Source: a virus. Taken from it: DNA of 39,716 nucleotides. Location: the IMG/VR virus record IMGVR_UViG_3300033146_001310, positions 1-39,716 of that record; one strand, 5' to 3'. Positions within the stretch are counted from its first letter, which is position 1. Each line of letters opens with the position of its first letter. Below the pieces are notes generated by a model. That model was given only the letters and a program-made list of their open reading frames with translations, was not told where the DNA came from and ran no database searches. The position numbers were made by a program, and so were the translations under genes. This document shows positions 6,010 to 14,052 of this stretch, piece by piece.

Positions 6010-7242
6010 ATGGAGAAAATTCTTGTCCCTCGTCAAAATATTTTTGCTCTCGAAGCTAAATTCAAAAAAGCTGCTAAAAAAGCTGCTAAGCTTGGGATGC
6101 CGATACCGCTGCTTCACATTTTTAAGGACGAGCAAGAAATCCATGAACTGGAAATAGAAACATTCGAGAAGGTCGAAAAACGTCGAGTTGTTTTTATTCC
6201 TGTAGTTTTCTTTGGCGAGATTCCAATTATCAAAGGTTGGAATCTCGCTGCTGCTGTTGAACATTCGAGGGTTCAAGAAAATGAAATCAACTACAATACC
6301 GTCCGATCTGTCCCTGGTTATGATGATCTTGTTGATCTTCGTACTGCTCCCCCCACTTGTGATCATTGTGGGCATAATCGTTTTCGGAAAAACACTTATC
6401 TCTTACATAATTCAGAAACTAATGAATTTTGCCGAGTTGGTTCTTCATGTGTTAAAGATTTTCTGGGAGATGTAGATCCTACCTACATCGTTAATTCTGC
6501 TAAACATCTTAAATTTCTTCAAACATTTCTTGACGAATTTGAGAGAATCCCTGGGGGATCTTACATCGAAGAATTCGATATTAAAGAAGTTTTAACTATA
6601 ACAAACGCTGTTATCCGAAAAACTGGTTGGTTAAGTAGAGGAAAAGTAATGGACACAGGTGGTTTTGCCACTGCTGACTACGTTTCCGAAATTTTAAACA
6701 CTTATCCTGCCAATTTTACTCACGAAATGAAAGATATCTTAAATTCTATCGATGATAACGATAAAAAAATGGCTGACGACTCAATTCTTTGGCTGAAATC
6801 TTTCGATCTTAACGATGCTTCTTTGAGCGATTACATTTATAACTGTTCATTGTGTGTTAAACGGGAATTAATAACCACTAAAGACCTCGGCATCGCTTGT
6901 TCTATCGTTGCTTCTTACAGAAATAAATTAGCAAAAGAGGCAACTCAAACAGCGGAACAGAAAGTTCAAAAAGATTCTACTTTCGTTGGGGAAATTAAAG
7001 AACGACTTCGCAACATGAAGGTCACATTCTTAAAAGAATGGACATTTGATAGTTCTTGGGGAGTTTGCACCATTCTTAAATTTATCAACGAAGATGGAAA
7101 CATTATTATCTGGAAAACTGGTTACGTTGAGCAATTCGAAGCTGGTGCTAAAATGATTATCACAGGCACCGTGAAAAAACATGAAAATTATCGGGACGTG
7201 AAACAAACTGTTCTTACTCGCTGTAAATTAGAGGAAGCTTAA
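6010..7242 (+). CDS. zinc-finger protein with C-terminal OB-like domain, function unknown
   Basis: 410 residues. The N-terminus is Lys/Ala-rich. A Cys cluster (Cys117-x2-Cys120, Cys141, Cys147, with His122) looks like a treble-clef or ribbon zinc site. The last ~90 residues contain ITGTVKKHENYRDVKQTVLTRC, a strand pattern typical of the end of an OB fold in phage DNA-metabolism proteins. Together these suggest a nucleic-acid-binding protein. Its own promoter shares an operator-like site with that of DNA polymerase, so it probably belongs to the replication programme. No enzymatic motif was seen. Confidence 0.6.
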   Translation: MEKILVPRQNIFALEAKFKKAAKKAAKLGMPIPLLHIFKDEQEIHELEIETFEKVEKRRVVFIPVVFFGEIPIIKGWNLAAAVEHSRVQENEINYNTVRSVPGYDDLVDLRTAPPTCDHCGHNRFRKNTYLLHNSETNEFCRVGSSCVKDFLGDVDPTYIVNSAKHLKFLQTFLDEFERIPGGSYIEEFDIKEVLTITNAVIRKTGWLSRGKVMDTGGFATADYVSEILNTYPANFTHEMKDILNSIDDNDKKMADDSILWLKSFDLNDASLSDYIYNCSLCVKRELITTKDLGIACSIVASYRNKLAKEATQTAEQKVQKDSTFVGEIKERLRNMKVTFLKEWTFDSSWGVCTILKFINEDGNIIIWKTGYVEQFEAGAKMIITGTVKKHENYRDVKQTVLTRCKLEEA

Positions 7243-7243
7243 A

Positions 7244-7558
7244 ATGGCACTAATTACAAGAAGAATGACTGGAGAAATATTCGACGATATTAATAATGAA
7301 CGCGAAAGGCAGAATCAAAAGTGGGGCCCACAAGATCATGACCATTATAAGTGGTTAACGATTATCGGCGAGGAATATGGAGAAGCGTCTACTGAAGCTT
7401 TGGAAATTGATTTTTTGGAAAGACGAGCGAACGAAGACAATTTGCCATCTATTAATCTTTTAATTAAAGACCGAAAAATGAAATTAAGAACGGAGTTAAT
7501 TCAGGTTGCGGCATGCGTGGTAGCTTTTATCGAGCAACTTGATAGGGAAGAAAGTTGA
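7244..7558 (+). CDS. MazG-like nucleotide pyrophosphohydrolase
   Basis: 104 residues. ERERQNQKWG near the N-terminus, IIGEEYGEASTEAL (about 46-59) with the EExxE-type metal ligands, and the later ELIQVAACVVAFIEQL helix are the hallmarks of phage MazG-like all-alpha NTP pyrophosphohydrolases. These hydrolyse (d)NTPs to monophosphates. It follows the zinc-finger/OB gene by one base, and the next promoter begins inside its last codons. A role in adjusting dNTP or alarmone pools fits its place before the replication genes. Confidence 0.8.
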   Translation: MALITRRMTGEIFDDINNERERQNQKWGPQDHDHYKWLTIIGEEYGEASTEALEIDFLERRANEDNLPSINLLIKDRKMKLRTELIQVAACVVAFIEQLDREES

Positions 7559-7582
7559 CAACTGGCTAAAGTATGTTATAAT
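7555..7582 (+). promoter_or_regulatory. 45: sigma70-type promoter for the sliding clamp operon
   Basis: TTGACA (7555-7560), a 16-base spacer and TATAAT (7577-7582) overlap the stop of the MazG-like gene and precede the clamp gene by 36 bases. The operon 45-44-62-dut-1 can be read from here. No strong inverted repeat is seen at this promoter. Confidence 0.8.
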
Positions 7583-7617
7583 AATCTAAATCAATTAATT
7601 AACCAAGGAGAAATGAA

Positions 7618-8295
7618 GTGAATTTTACAGACACAGAATTATCAATTTTAAGGAATTTTTCAAAGATCAATCAGTCTCAGATTATCACACCGACCGGCTT
7701 TGGTGCTCGTGAAGCATCTAATTCTATCATCGGCACATTTAATTTTGAGAATGCTTATGATTTTGAACCATTCGGTATTTATGAAGTACCAATGTTTCTT
7801 CAGGCGATGGATACCTTCGATAAACCAGATATTGAAGTCCTCGCTGATCGTGTTGTCATTAAAGAAGGTTCGTCGAAGGTGCAGTTTTTTACCACCCCAC
7901 TCGATTTGCTAAAGAATTCTGACATTCCGCCAATTGCGCCAAAATTCGATAAGTTAGATTGTGAATTGGATTTTGACCTCTCAGCAGATAAATTAGCAAC
8001 CATCTTTAAGACTGCATCAGTCTTTAAAGCAAAATATTTGTTCATAGAATCTGATGACGAAGTGGTTCGTTTGACGGTTTCTTCAGACTCTCCCGGAACA
8101 TCTGCTAACTCGTTCGAGATTGCTGTTCGGGATTCTATTCGTGTAAATAATCTTAACGGCCAAATTCTTAAATTCCCGTTGGCGGAACTTCGTATTATTC
8201 CGGGTGATTATAGCATTAAAGCTTCTGTTAAGAAAATTTCACGATGGTCTTGTTTTAATGACGTAGATTATTACGTCGGCTGTATGATCGATTAA
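7618..8295 (+). CDS. 45: DNA polymerase sliding clamp, T4 gp45-like
   Basis: 225 residues (T4 gp45 has 228). The identification rests on length, position directly before gp44 and gp62 homologues, and the internally repeated alpha-beta pattern of processivity clamps. The trimeric ring tethers the polymerase to DNA, and in T4 it also activates late transcription. The start is GTG, seven bases after AAGGAG. An ATG at 7613 is out of frame and meets a stop after two codons (ATG AAG TGA), overlapping the true start. Near-identical spacing to the late-promoter system suggests the same dual role here. Confidence 0.85.
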   Translation: MNFTDTELSILRNFSKINQSQIITPTGFGAREASNSIIGTFNFENAYDFEPFGIYEVPMFLQAMDTFDKPDIEVLADRVVIKEGSSKVQFFTTPLDLLKNSDIPPIAPKFDKLDCELDFDLSADKLATIFKTASVFKAKYLFIESDDEVVRLTVSSDSPGTSANSFEIAVRDSIRVNNLNGQILKFPLAELRIIPGDYSIKASVKKISRWSCFNDVDYYVGCMID

Positions 8296-8307
8296 ATGTA
8301 CATCTTG

Positions 8308-8327
8308 GGGGCTCTAAATAGAGCCCC
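8308..8327 (+). other. 8-bp intercistronic hairpin between clamp and clamp-loader genes
   Basis: GGGGCTCT (8308-8315) and AGAGCCCC (8320-8327) pair perfectly over an AAAT loop. A U-run is absent, so partial termination, mRNA processing or 3'-end protection that keeps clamp mRNA in excess over clamp loader is more likely than full termination. Confidence 0.6.
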
Positions 8328-8351
8328 TAAACCTTATCTGGAGAAAAATTA

Positions 8352-9323
8352 ATGTCTATAAAAGATTCTTTATGGGTAGAACGTTATCGTCCACAAACTA
8401 TCGCCGAAATCATCGCTCCAACCTCAACCCAAACTCTATTAAAAAATATTGTCGCTGATGGTCAATTACCGAACATCATGTTTTATGGCACTGCCGGCCT
8501 CGGGAAAACGTCTACTGCTCATGCATTAGTTAATGACATTGGTGCTGAGAAGCTTTATATTAACGGATCGTTAGAAACATCTGTTGATGTAATTCGTGAT
8601 AGGGTCATTCAATTTGCTATGACTCATTCAGCAGCCTCATTTCTTTCTGAAGATGAGACCAACATTCCAAAAATTGTCATAATTGACGAGTGTGAACGAC
8701 TTTCACCAAACGCTCAAGACTCGTTGAAAGTGGTTCTTGAAGAAGCTTCTTCGAATTGTAGATTCATCTTTTGTTCTAACAACTTACAGAAGATTATTTC
8801 ACCTCTTCAATCCCGATGTAAATTAATCTCGTTTAACTATGGCACAGATCAGTCAAAAGATATTATGCTTCAGTACTTTAAACGAATCATAGAAATACTA
8901 ACGAAAGAAGGATTCACTGTAGGAAAAGCTGAAAAAGGAATTTTGGCTGAATTCGTTCAGCAATTTTTCCCAGATTTCAGAAAAATGCTTAATGAACTAC
9001 AGGGTTATCTGATCGAACATTCTGAGATTAAAATGGACCTTCTTAGAGTCGGTGATTCTTCTATGACACTGGATTTGATTGAGTTGATTAAAGCAAAGCA
9101 ATTCAAGAAAATGTCAGAAGTGTGCACGGAAATTGACCCTTCGTCTTTCTTCACAACTTTTTATGCTGAAATCAAAAAGTTCGTGGTGGCAGAATCTTTA
9201 CCTGACATCGTGTTTATTTTACGTGATGGAATGCATACTCATGCCCTCGCCATTGACCAAGAAATTAATCTTATCGCAGTCTGCACAGAATTAATGCAAG
9301 CACTCAACGGGAAGTGGAAATAG
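8352..9323 (+). CDS. 44: clamp loader ATPase large subunit, T4 gp44-like
   Basis: 323 residues (T4 gp44 has 319). AAA+ protein: the N-terminal WVERYRPQTIAEI is the RFC box, Walker A is GTAGLGKTS (46-54), Walker B is IVIIDEC (108-114), sensor 1 is CSNN (141-144) and the SRC arginine-finger motif is at 154-156. A C-terminal collar domain follows. With gp62 it forms the ATP-driven pentamer that opens and loads the gp45 ring. The ribosome site is CTGGAG before the ATG. The stop is one base before the gp62 gene. Confidence 0.95.
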   Translation: MSIKDSLWVERYRPQTIAEIIAPTSTQTLLKNIVADGQLPNIMFYGTAGLGKTSTAHALVNDIGAEKLYINGSLETSVDVIRDRVIQFAMTHSAASFLSEDETNIPKIVIIDECERLSPNAQDSLKVVLEEASSNCRFIFCSNNLQKIISPLQSRCKLISFNYGTDQSKDIMLQYFKRIIEILTKEGFTVGKAEKGILAEFVQQFFPDFRKMLNELQGYLIEHSEIKMDLLRVGDSSMTLDLIELIKAKQFKKMSEVCTEIDPSSFFTTFYAEIKKFVVAESLPDIVFILRDGMHTHALAIDQEINLIAVCTELMQALNGKWK

Positions 9324-9324
9324 A

Positions 9325-9708
9325 ATGGCAAAACTTTTCGATTATTTAAAAAGATTAACGAATAAAGAACTCTTAGAAGAATCGCAAGAGCAATTTGAAA
9401 AAGATTATTCTCCCTACATGGTGAACCGGTTCTTTTCATGCGACAAACGACTTCTAATGGTGGCCAAAGAAATGAATAGAAGTGGCATAACTAAGCAGAT
9501 GCATTTTGATTTCTTGGACACGGTCGTTCCGAAAAAACGTAAATTTCTAAAATATAATCTCAAGAAAGCAAAACTAGATAAGGAGAGGCAATACATTTCA
9601 GAATTTTATCAAGTGAACGCACAAAGAGCAAAAGAATACTATCGACTAATGTCAGAAGATGACATGCAAGAAATTATTAACTTTTTTGAAAAAAGAGGTA
9701 AGAAATGA
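9325..9708 (+). CDS. 62: clamp loader small subunit, short T4 gp62-like protein
   Basis: 127 residues against 187 in T4. Similarity to T4 gp62 is visible by eye: KDYSPYMVNR against T4 DYSKFMVEN, HFDFLDTVVPKKRKF against HFNYLMAAVPRGKRY, and EFYQVNAQRAKEYY against KRYQVNTNDAINY (T4 strings from memory). The protein lacks an equivalent of the C-terminal part. It occupies the expected place after gene 44 and overlaps dut by four bases. It should be the non-ATPase subunit of the loader pentamer. Confidence 0.8.
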   Translation: MAKLFDYLKRLTNKELLEESQEQFEKDYSPYMVNRFFSCDKRLLMVAKEMNRSGITKQMHFDFLDTVVPKKRKFLKYNLKKAKLDKERQYISEFYQVNAQRAKEYYRLMSEDDMQEIINFFEKRGKK

Positions 9709-10259
9709 GTAAAGAAGAAAATGTTAATGTCTTAACCAACGCTTATGATTGTAGATCCGAAGTGAGTAAAATTACTGCTTCTCAAATCAAAGTCTATAAT
9801 TTTCTCAGAATGGCGATCGTCAGAGACGTGAAATCTCCAGTTCGTGGAACGAATCATTCTGCCGGTCTTGACTTTTTTATTCCTAACGACTGGAATGATG
9901 GTGAGCAGTTTCTCGTGGGTGCTGGGCAGCAAGTCTTAATTCCTTCTGGTGTACATATTGATTTACTAGGCTCTGGGCTAGAGGACTACGCACTGATCTT
10001 TAATAACAAATCAGGCGTTGCTACTAAGAAGCATATGTTGGTTGGTGCTCAAGTCGTGGATGCTGATTATCAGGGTGAGGTTCATATCAACGTGCACAAT
10101 GTTGGAGAAGATCCAATTTATTTACGTGCCGGAGATAAACTTATCCAAGGATTGATTTTACCGGTTGTTTATGCTGTGCCAGAATTTCATGATATCGCCG
10201 ATCTTTATCGACATGAAACAGAGCGAGGAGCTGGTGGCTTCGGATCAACTGGAGCTTAA
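9705..10259 (+). CDS. dut: dUTPase (dUTP diphosphatase, trimeric type)
   Basis: 184 residues. All five motifs of trimeric dUTPases are present in order: AGLDFFIP (53-60), NNKSG (100-104, where most family members have GRSG), VVDADYQGEV (117-126, with the catalytic Asp and the uracil-site Tyr), GDKLIQGLI (143-151) and RGAGGFGSTG (174-183). It converts dUTP to dUMP and pyrophosphate, preventing uracil incorporation and feeding dTMP synthesis. The first ~40 residues are an extra N-terminal segment. The gene is coupled to gene 62 by an ATGA overlap. Confidence 0.95.
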   Translation: MSKEENVNVLTNAYDCRSEVSKITASQIKVYNFLRMAIVRDVKSPVRGTNHSAGLDFFIPNDWNDGEQFLVGAGQQVLIPSGVHIDLLGSGLEDYALIFNNKSGVATKKHMLVGAQVVDADYQGEVHINVHNVGEDPIYLRAGDKLIQGLILPVVYAVPEFHDIADLYRHETERGAGGFGSTGA

Positions 10260-10260
10260 T

Positions 10261-10998
10261 ATGGCAGAAATACACGCGTTTATTGGCCAGATCGGTGCAG
10301 GAAAAACATTCTTCGCACTAAAAGAAGTTAAAAAACATAAAAGTATCGGGCGGTCTGTCTTAATGATTTCATGGGCCGACCCGATCAAACAATTTCTCTC
10401 AACATCGTTTGGTTTAAATAAGACTGGACTTGTTCGTGAGGACTTCGATAATTTCTACAAAGATATTAGCTCAACTAAGATCGTGAATATTTTCTCAGAT
10501 GCGTTAATGAAATATGCGGTAGAAGCTGTAATTCCAATCACAGAATCTACTCGTGGTCTGCTGGTTAAACGTATAAAAGAGCATATGGATGAGCTTAAAC
10601 AAATTTTTTCTAATTTAAATGAGCATCCAGAAAAATATTCAAGTGGATACCGAAGATTGATTCAGCTTACAGGAACAGAATTCGGTCGTGCTATCGATAA
10701 GAATATCTGGGTCGAGGTGGTTCTTTCAAGAATAGATCTGGCTTTCAGGAATAATATCGCGCAAGTGGTAATTATCGATGACATTCGTTTTGAAAATGAA
10801 TATGATTCATCTTTCGATTTTGCTCTACATAACAACCACCGAATTTACGTGTACGGGGTGAAATCTGACATAAAAACACGCGCTGAACGAACTGGAATGA
10901 CAGTTGAGCAGCTTGAAGAATTTAATCACCACGCTTCAGAATTCCACGTACCTAAATTAATTAAGCAAATCCCTCCGAACCAAATTATCCAAAATTAA
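10261..10998 (+). CDS. 1: deoxynucleoside monophosphate kinase, T4 gp1-like
   Basis: 245 residues from the ATG at 10261 (T4 gp1 has 241). In-frame starts at 10165 and 10213 would overlap dut, and TGGAG lies just before 10261. The P-loop is GQIGAGKT (9-16). RRLIQLTGTEFGRAIDKNIWVE and VVIIDDIRFENEYD match the NMP-kinase core of gp1-type enzymes, and HHASEFHVPKLI is the usual C-terminal substrate segment. It phosphorylates dNMPs to dNDPs. Placed after dut, it completes a nucleotide-supply pair within the replication operon. Confidence 0.85.
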   Translation: MAEIHAFIGQIGAGKTFFALKEVKKHKSIGRSVLMISWADPIKQFLSTSFGLNKTGLVREDFDNFYKDISSTKIVNIFSDALMKYAVEAVIPITESTRGLLVKRIKEHMDELKQIFSNLNEHPEKYSSGYRRLIQLTGTEFGRAIDKNIWVEVVLSRIDLAFRNNIAQVVIIDDIRFENEYDSSFDFALHNNHRIYVYGVKSDIKTRAERTGMTVEQLEEFNHHASEFHVPKLIKQIPPNQIIQN

Positions 10999-11002
10999 AA
11001 TG

Positions 11003-11031
11003 TTTACATTCTGGGATGGATGTTATATAAT
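11003..11031 (+). promoter_or_regulatory. 43: sigma70-type promoter of the DNA polymerase gene
   Basis: TTTACA (11003-11008), 17 bases, TATAAT (11026-11031), directly after the stop of gene 1. The transcript should start near 11038, so its leader is about 25 bases and holds AAAAGGA for the ATG at 11063. Confidence 0.85.
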
Positions 11032-11049
11032 AGCTATATAACATCCATC
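11015..11049 (+). promoter_or_regulatory. perfect 15-bp inverted repeat over the polymerase promoter, probable operator
   Basis: GATGGATGTTATATA (11015-11029) and TATATAACATCCATC (11035-11049) are exact inverted copies separated by five bases. The palindrome covers the -10 box and start site and ends just before the ribosome site. It includes TGGAT and ATCCA at the same distances from the -10 as at 5967-5997. As DNA it could bind a dimeric repressor. In read-through RNA it could form a hairpin next to the ribosome site, as in T4 gene 43 autoregulation. Confidence 0.75.
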
Positions 11050-11062
11050 GAAAAGGATAACT

Positions 11063-13654
11063 ATGTCAAAATCTCTACTCTCAATCGAAATGACGAACAA
11101 AGACACGATCTATCATCGCTTTATCGAAGACGGTGAGCGGAAAGAAGAATATGTGCATTTTGAGCCGTTCTGTGGTGTTGATGCTCCGGGATCAACCTCA
11201 ACAATAAATTCTCTTTTCAATAAGCCACTAGAACTTCGGAAATTCGATAGCATCTCAGAATATCGAAGTTGGAAAAAGGATAATGAAACTTATATTGATG
11301 TCCATGGCGATGTTCGTATAGAATACATGTTCTTGAGCTCTACGTATAAAACCAAAATCCCAGTTCAGTGGGATCTTATGCGTGTCGATAACTTCGATAT
11401 CGAGGTTAGATGTCCAGAAGGTTTTCCTTTAGCAGAAAATGCTGAGTGGCCAATCACGACCATCACAGTTCAAGATTTAATCAAGAAAACTTATACCGTC
11501 TTCGGTTATAAGAATTACGTGAACCACCGACCAGACGAAGTAAACTATATTCACTGCGATGATGAAAAAGATCTTCTGAAACAGTACATCGCTTTTTGGA
11601 AAGAGCGTAGACCAGATATCGTCACTGGTTGGAACATTGTTAATTTCGATATTCCTTACATCATTAATCGCACAAAAAGAATTCTTAGTAAAGAATGGGC
11701 CAACAAATATAGCCCAGTCGGTAAAATCAAAGCACGTACTTATCGTGATGATTTTGATAATGAAGTGAACACCTATGACATTATGGGCACAGTCATTTAT
11801 GATTATATGCAACTTTACGGTAAGTTTCAGTTAGAACCTAGAGATGGTAAATCCTTGGAAGTTATCGCTCAAGCTGAACTCGGAAAGGGTAAACTAGATT
11901 ATAAAGCTGGGGATGACCGAAATCTAGTAGATCTTTACGATAATGATTTCCAAAACTACGTTAACTATAACATCCGCGATACTGAATTAGTTGGATTGAT
12001 CGACGACAAACGACAATACATTAGACTAGCGGTCAACATGACATATATGGCTAAATGTTTATTCTCTGACGTGTTTGGTACTGTTGGAATTTGGGATGCT
12101 TACCTCTACAATGTTCTTTTAGCCAAGAAAGTACTTTGTCCACCTAAGAAAACCAATATGAAATCTAAGTTCCCTGGTGGCTGGGTTGAACCTCCAACTC
12201 GTGGACTTCATGGTTGGAACATGGTTTTCGATATCGCTTCTTCTTATCCAAATTCTATGATCAGTTATAATATTTCCCCAGAATGCATAATTGAATTTAA
12301 CAGCCTGCCAAAAGAATTACAATCTTTAGCGAACTCAATTAGACCTTCTTATGATCCGATTGAGAACTCATGGACTATCGCGAAAGAAATTTACGATGTT
12401 AATTGGATCGAGGAAAACGCTAAAGATCTTTTGAAGAAATACAAAGTATGCATGACTGGTTGGGGTGAATTTTTCAGAATTGACAAACGTGGATTTATTC
12501 CTGAGATTGTTAGTGAGATTTTCACTGATCGGAAGTCAATTAAAACGGAAATGAAGCATACTGATTTTGCTTCTCAAGCGTTCGCGGCAATGAACGCTGA
12601 ACAGGGTGCTCTGAAAGTTTTGATGAACTCACTTTACGGAGCAATGTCAAATATCTGGTTTAGATATTTTGATATTCGTATGGCTGGTTCTATCACTTGT
12701 GCTGGTCAAACTTCAGTCAAGGGTGCAGCAAAATATGTTCAGGACGAAATCAAGGGCATGAATAATCTCTATACCGACACTGACTCAATTTTCTTGGATA
12801 TGACTCCGTTTATTAAGGCACGTTTCAAAGGTAAAGAAAATAACTTCGTCGCTGAACATGATTTCTGTATGAAACTTGGTTCACAAGTCGTTGAACCTAA
12901 GTTGACTGAATTCTTTGAAAGATTGACTGATGGACTAAATACTTTCACGAATACTTTGGTGATGGAATCTGAGGCGCTTGCTGATACTTGGTTAATCGTT
13001 GAGAAAAAGAAATATTCCATGCGCATCGTTAATGATGAAGGTGAAGAATTATTCAACCGTGCTGATGGTAATCTGGGCAAGTGGAATTATGACCGAACTA
13101 AGTTCAAAGATGGTCAAGTTAAATTAAAAACTAAGGGCTTATCGCTGATCCAGTCTGTTACTCCAGCCTTCGCCCGGCAGAAATTGAAACGATCTATGGA
13201 GTTGATCTTTGAAACAAAAGATCAGCAGACAGTAAAAGATCAATTCGCAGAATGGAAGTCAGAATTTATGTCACTTCCCTTTGAAGAGGTGGCGATGCCG
13301 AGAGGAGTTTCTACATTTAATAAATACTTAAAGGACGGTGCTACGGGAGCTCAAGCTCATGTAAGATCAGCCATAGTTTATAATGATATTATAAAAAGTA
13401 GAGGTCTAGATAAGCAATATCGCTCGGTTCACCAAGGCGATAAGATTCGGTTTGTTTATTTAAAGACTCCTAATATATACGGTTCGAACGTGATTTCATG
13501 TTTAGATCATTTTCCAAAAGAGTTGATAAAAGAAACCCCGATCGACTGGGATCTACAATGGGAAAAATGTTTTACTTCACAATTAGAAAAAATATTCTTA
13601 ACAATTGGGTGGAATATTTCAGACGATGTTGTCTCACTTGAAGATTTCTTTTAA
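11063..13654 (+). CDS. 43: family B DNA polymerase, T4 gp43-like
   Basis: 863 residues (T4 gp43 has 898), one uninterrupted gene. 3'-5' exonuclease motifs: FDIEV (111-115, Asp112 and Glu114), NFDIPYI (194-200) and YNIRDTELV (302-310). Polymerase motifs: DIASSYPNSM (390-399), KVLMNSLYGA (518-527) and YTDTDS (570-575), with the two catalytic Asp. A KKKYSM template-binding motif follows. The C-terminus SLEDFF fits a clamp-binding peptide. It is the replicative polymerase and works with the gp45/44/62 proteins encoded upstream. Transcription has its own palindrome-covered promoter. Confidence 0.98.
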   Translation: MSKSLLSIEMTNKDTIYHRFIEDGERKEEYVHFEPFCGVDAPGSTSTINSLFNKPLELRKFDSISEYRSWKKDNETYIDVHGDVRIEYMFLSSTYKTKIPVQWDLMRVDNFDIEVRCPEGFPLAENAEWPITTITVQDLIKKTYTVFGYKNYVNHRPDEVNYIHCDDEKDLLKQYIAFWKERRPDIVTGWNIVNFDIPYIINRTKRILSKEWANKYSPVGKIKARTYRDDFDNEVNTYDIMGTVIYDYMQLYGKFQLEPRDGKSLEVIAQAELGKGKLDYKAGDDRNLVDLYDNDFQNYVNYNIRDTELVGLIDDKRQYIRLAVNMTYMAKCLFSDVFGTVGIWDAYLYNVLLAKKVLCPPKKTNMKSKFPGGWVEPPTRGLHGWNMVFDIASSYPNSMISYNISPECIIEFNSLPKELQSLANSIRPSYDPIENSWTIAKEIYDVNWIEENAKDLLKKYKVCMTGWGEFFRIDKRGFIPEIVSEIFTDRKSIKTEMKHTDFASQAFAAMNAEQGALKVLMNSLYGAMSNIWFRYFDIRMAGSITCAGQTSVKGAAKYVQDEIKGMNNLYTDTDSIFLDMTPFIKARFKGKENNFVAEHDFCMKLGSQVVEPKLTEFFERLTDGLNTFTNTLVMESEALADTWLIVEKKKYSMRIVNDEGEELFNRADGNLGKWNYDRTKFKDGQVKLKTKGLSLIQSVTPAFARQKLKRSMELIFETKDQQTVKDQFAEWKSEFMSLPFEEVAMPRGVSTFNKYLKDGATGAQAHVRSAIVYNDIIKSRGLDKQYRSVHQGDKIRFVYLKTPNIYGSNVISCLDHFPKELIKETPIDWDLQWEKCFTSQLEKIFLTIGWNISDDVVSLEDFF

Positions 13655-13662
13655 GAGGATTT

Positions 13663-14043
13663 ATGCTTTTTTTATTTGTTTTAATTTTATTTTCTAGTTG
13701 TAGTTTTTCTTTGTATTTGTTTTTATCTGGATTCGTTTTAAATCCTTTAGTTTATGTTTTACTTGGTTGGGGCACTGTTGTTGCTGCTCATTATATTACG
13801 TTTCTTTTTGATGCTATTAAGCTTAATATATTAAATAGAAATTTTCAAGCATTCCTCGTGAATGGTGATGGAGAATTCTGGGACGGTGAAAGTTTCACGT
13901 CTGGAAAAAATGGTACTGAACCAGAATTCACCTACAATGAACTACAAGTTAATAAAATGGTGAAACACGTTATTCATGTCACTGGCAATAATGATCTCTA
14001 TCTTAGAATCATGCCACAGATTGAATTTGAAGAATTAGAATAG
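13663..14043 (+). CDS. two-span membrane protein
   Basis: 126 residues. Hydrophobic segments at about residues 1-25 and 27-52, then a soluble acidic domain. T-rich codons dominate the 5' part. AGAGGA precedes the ATG and the gene follows polymerase by eight bases, so it probably shares its transcript. No family is recognised. In T4 the neighbour of gene 43 is regA, and no RegA-like sequence is seen here. Confidence 0.55.
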   Translation: MLFLFVLILFSSCSFSLYLFLSGFVLNPLVYVLLGWGTVVAAHYITFLFDAIKLNILNRNFQAFLVNGDGEFWDGESFTSGKNGTEPEFTYNELQVNKMVKHVIHVTGNNDLYLRIMPQIEFEELE

Positions 14044-14052
14044 GAGAAAAAC

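Noticed and set aside
5893-6375. 160-codon minus-strand open frame
   Set aside because: Overlaps the promoter at 5953 and the zinc-finger/OB gene; no ribosome site, and every supported gene is on the + strand.
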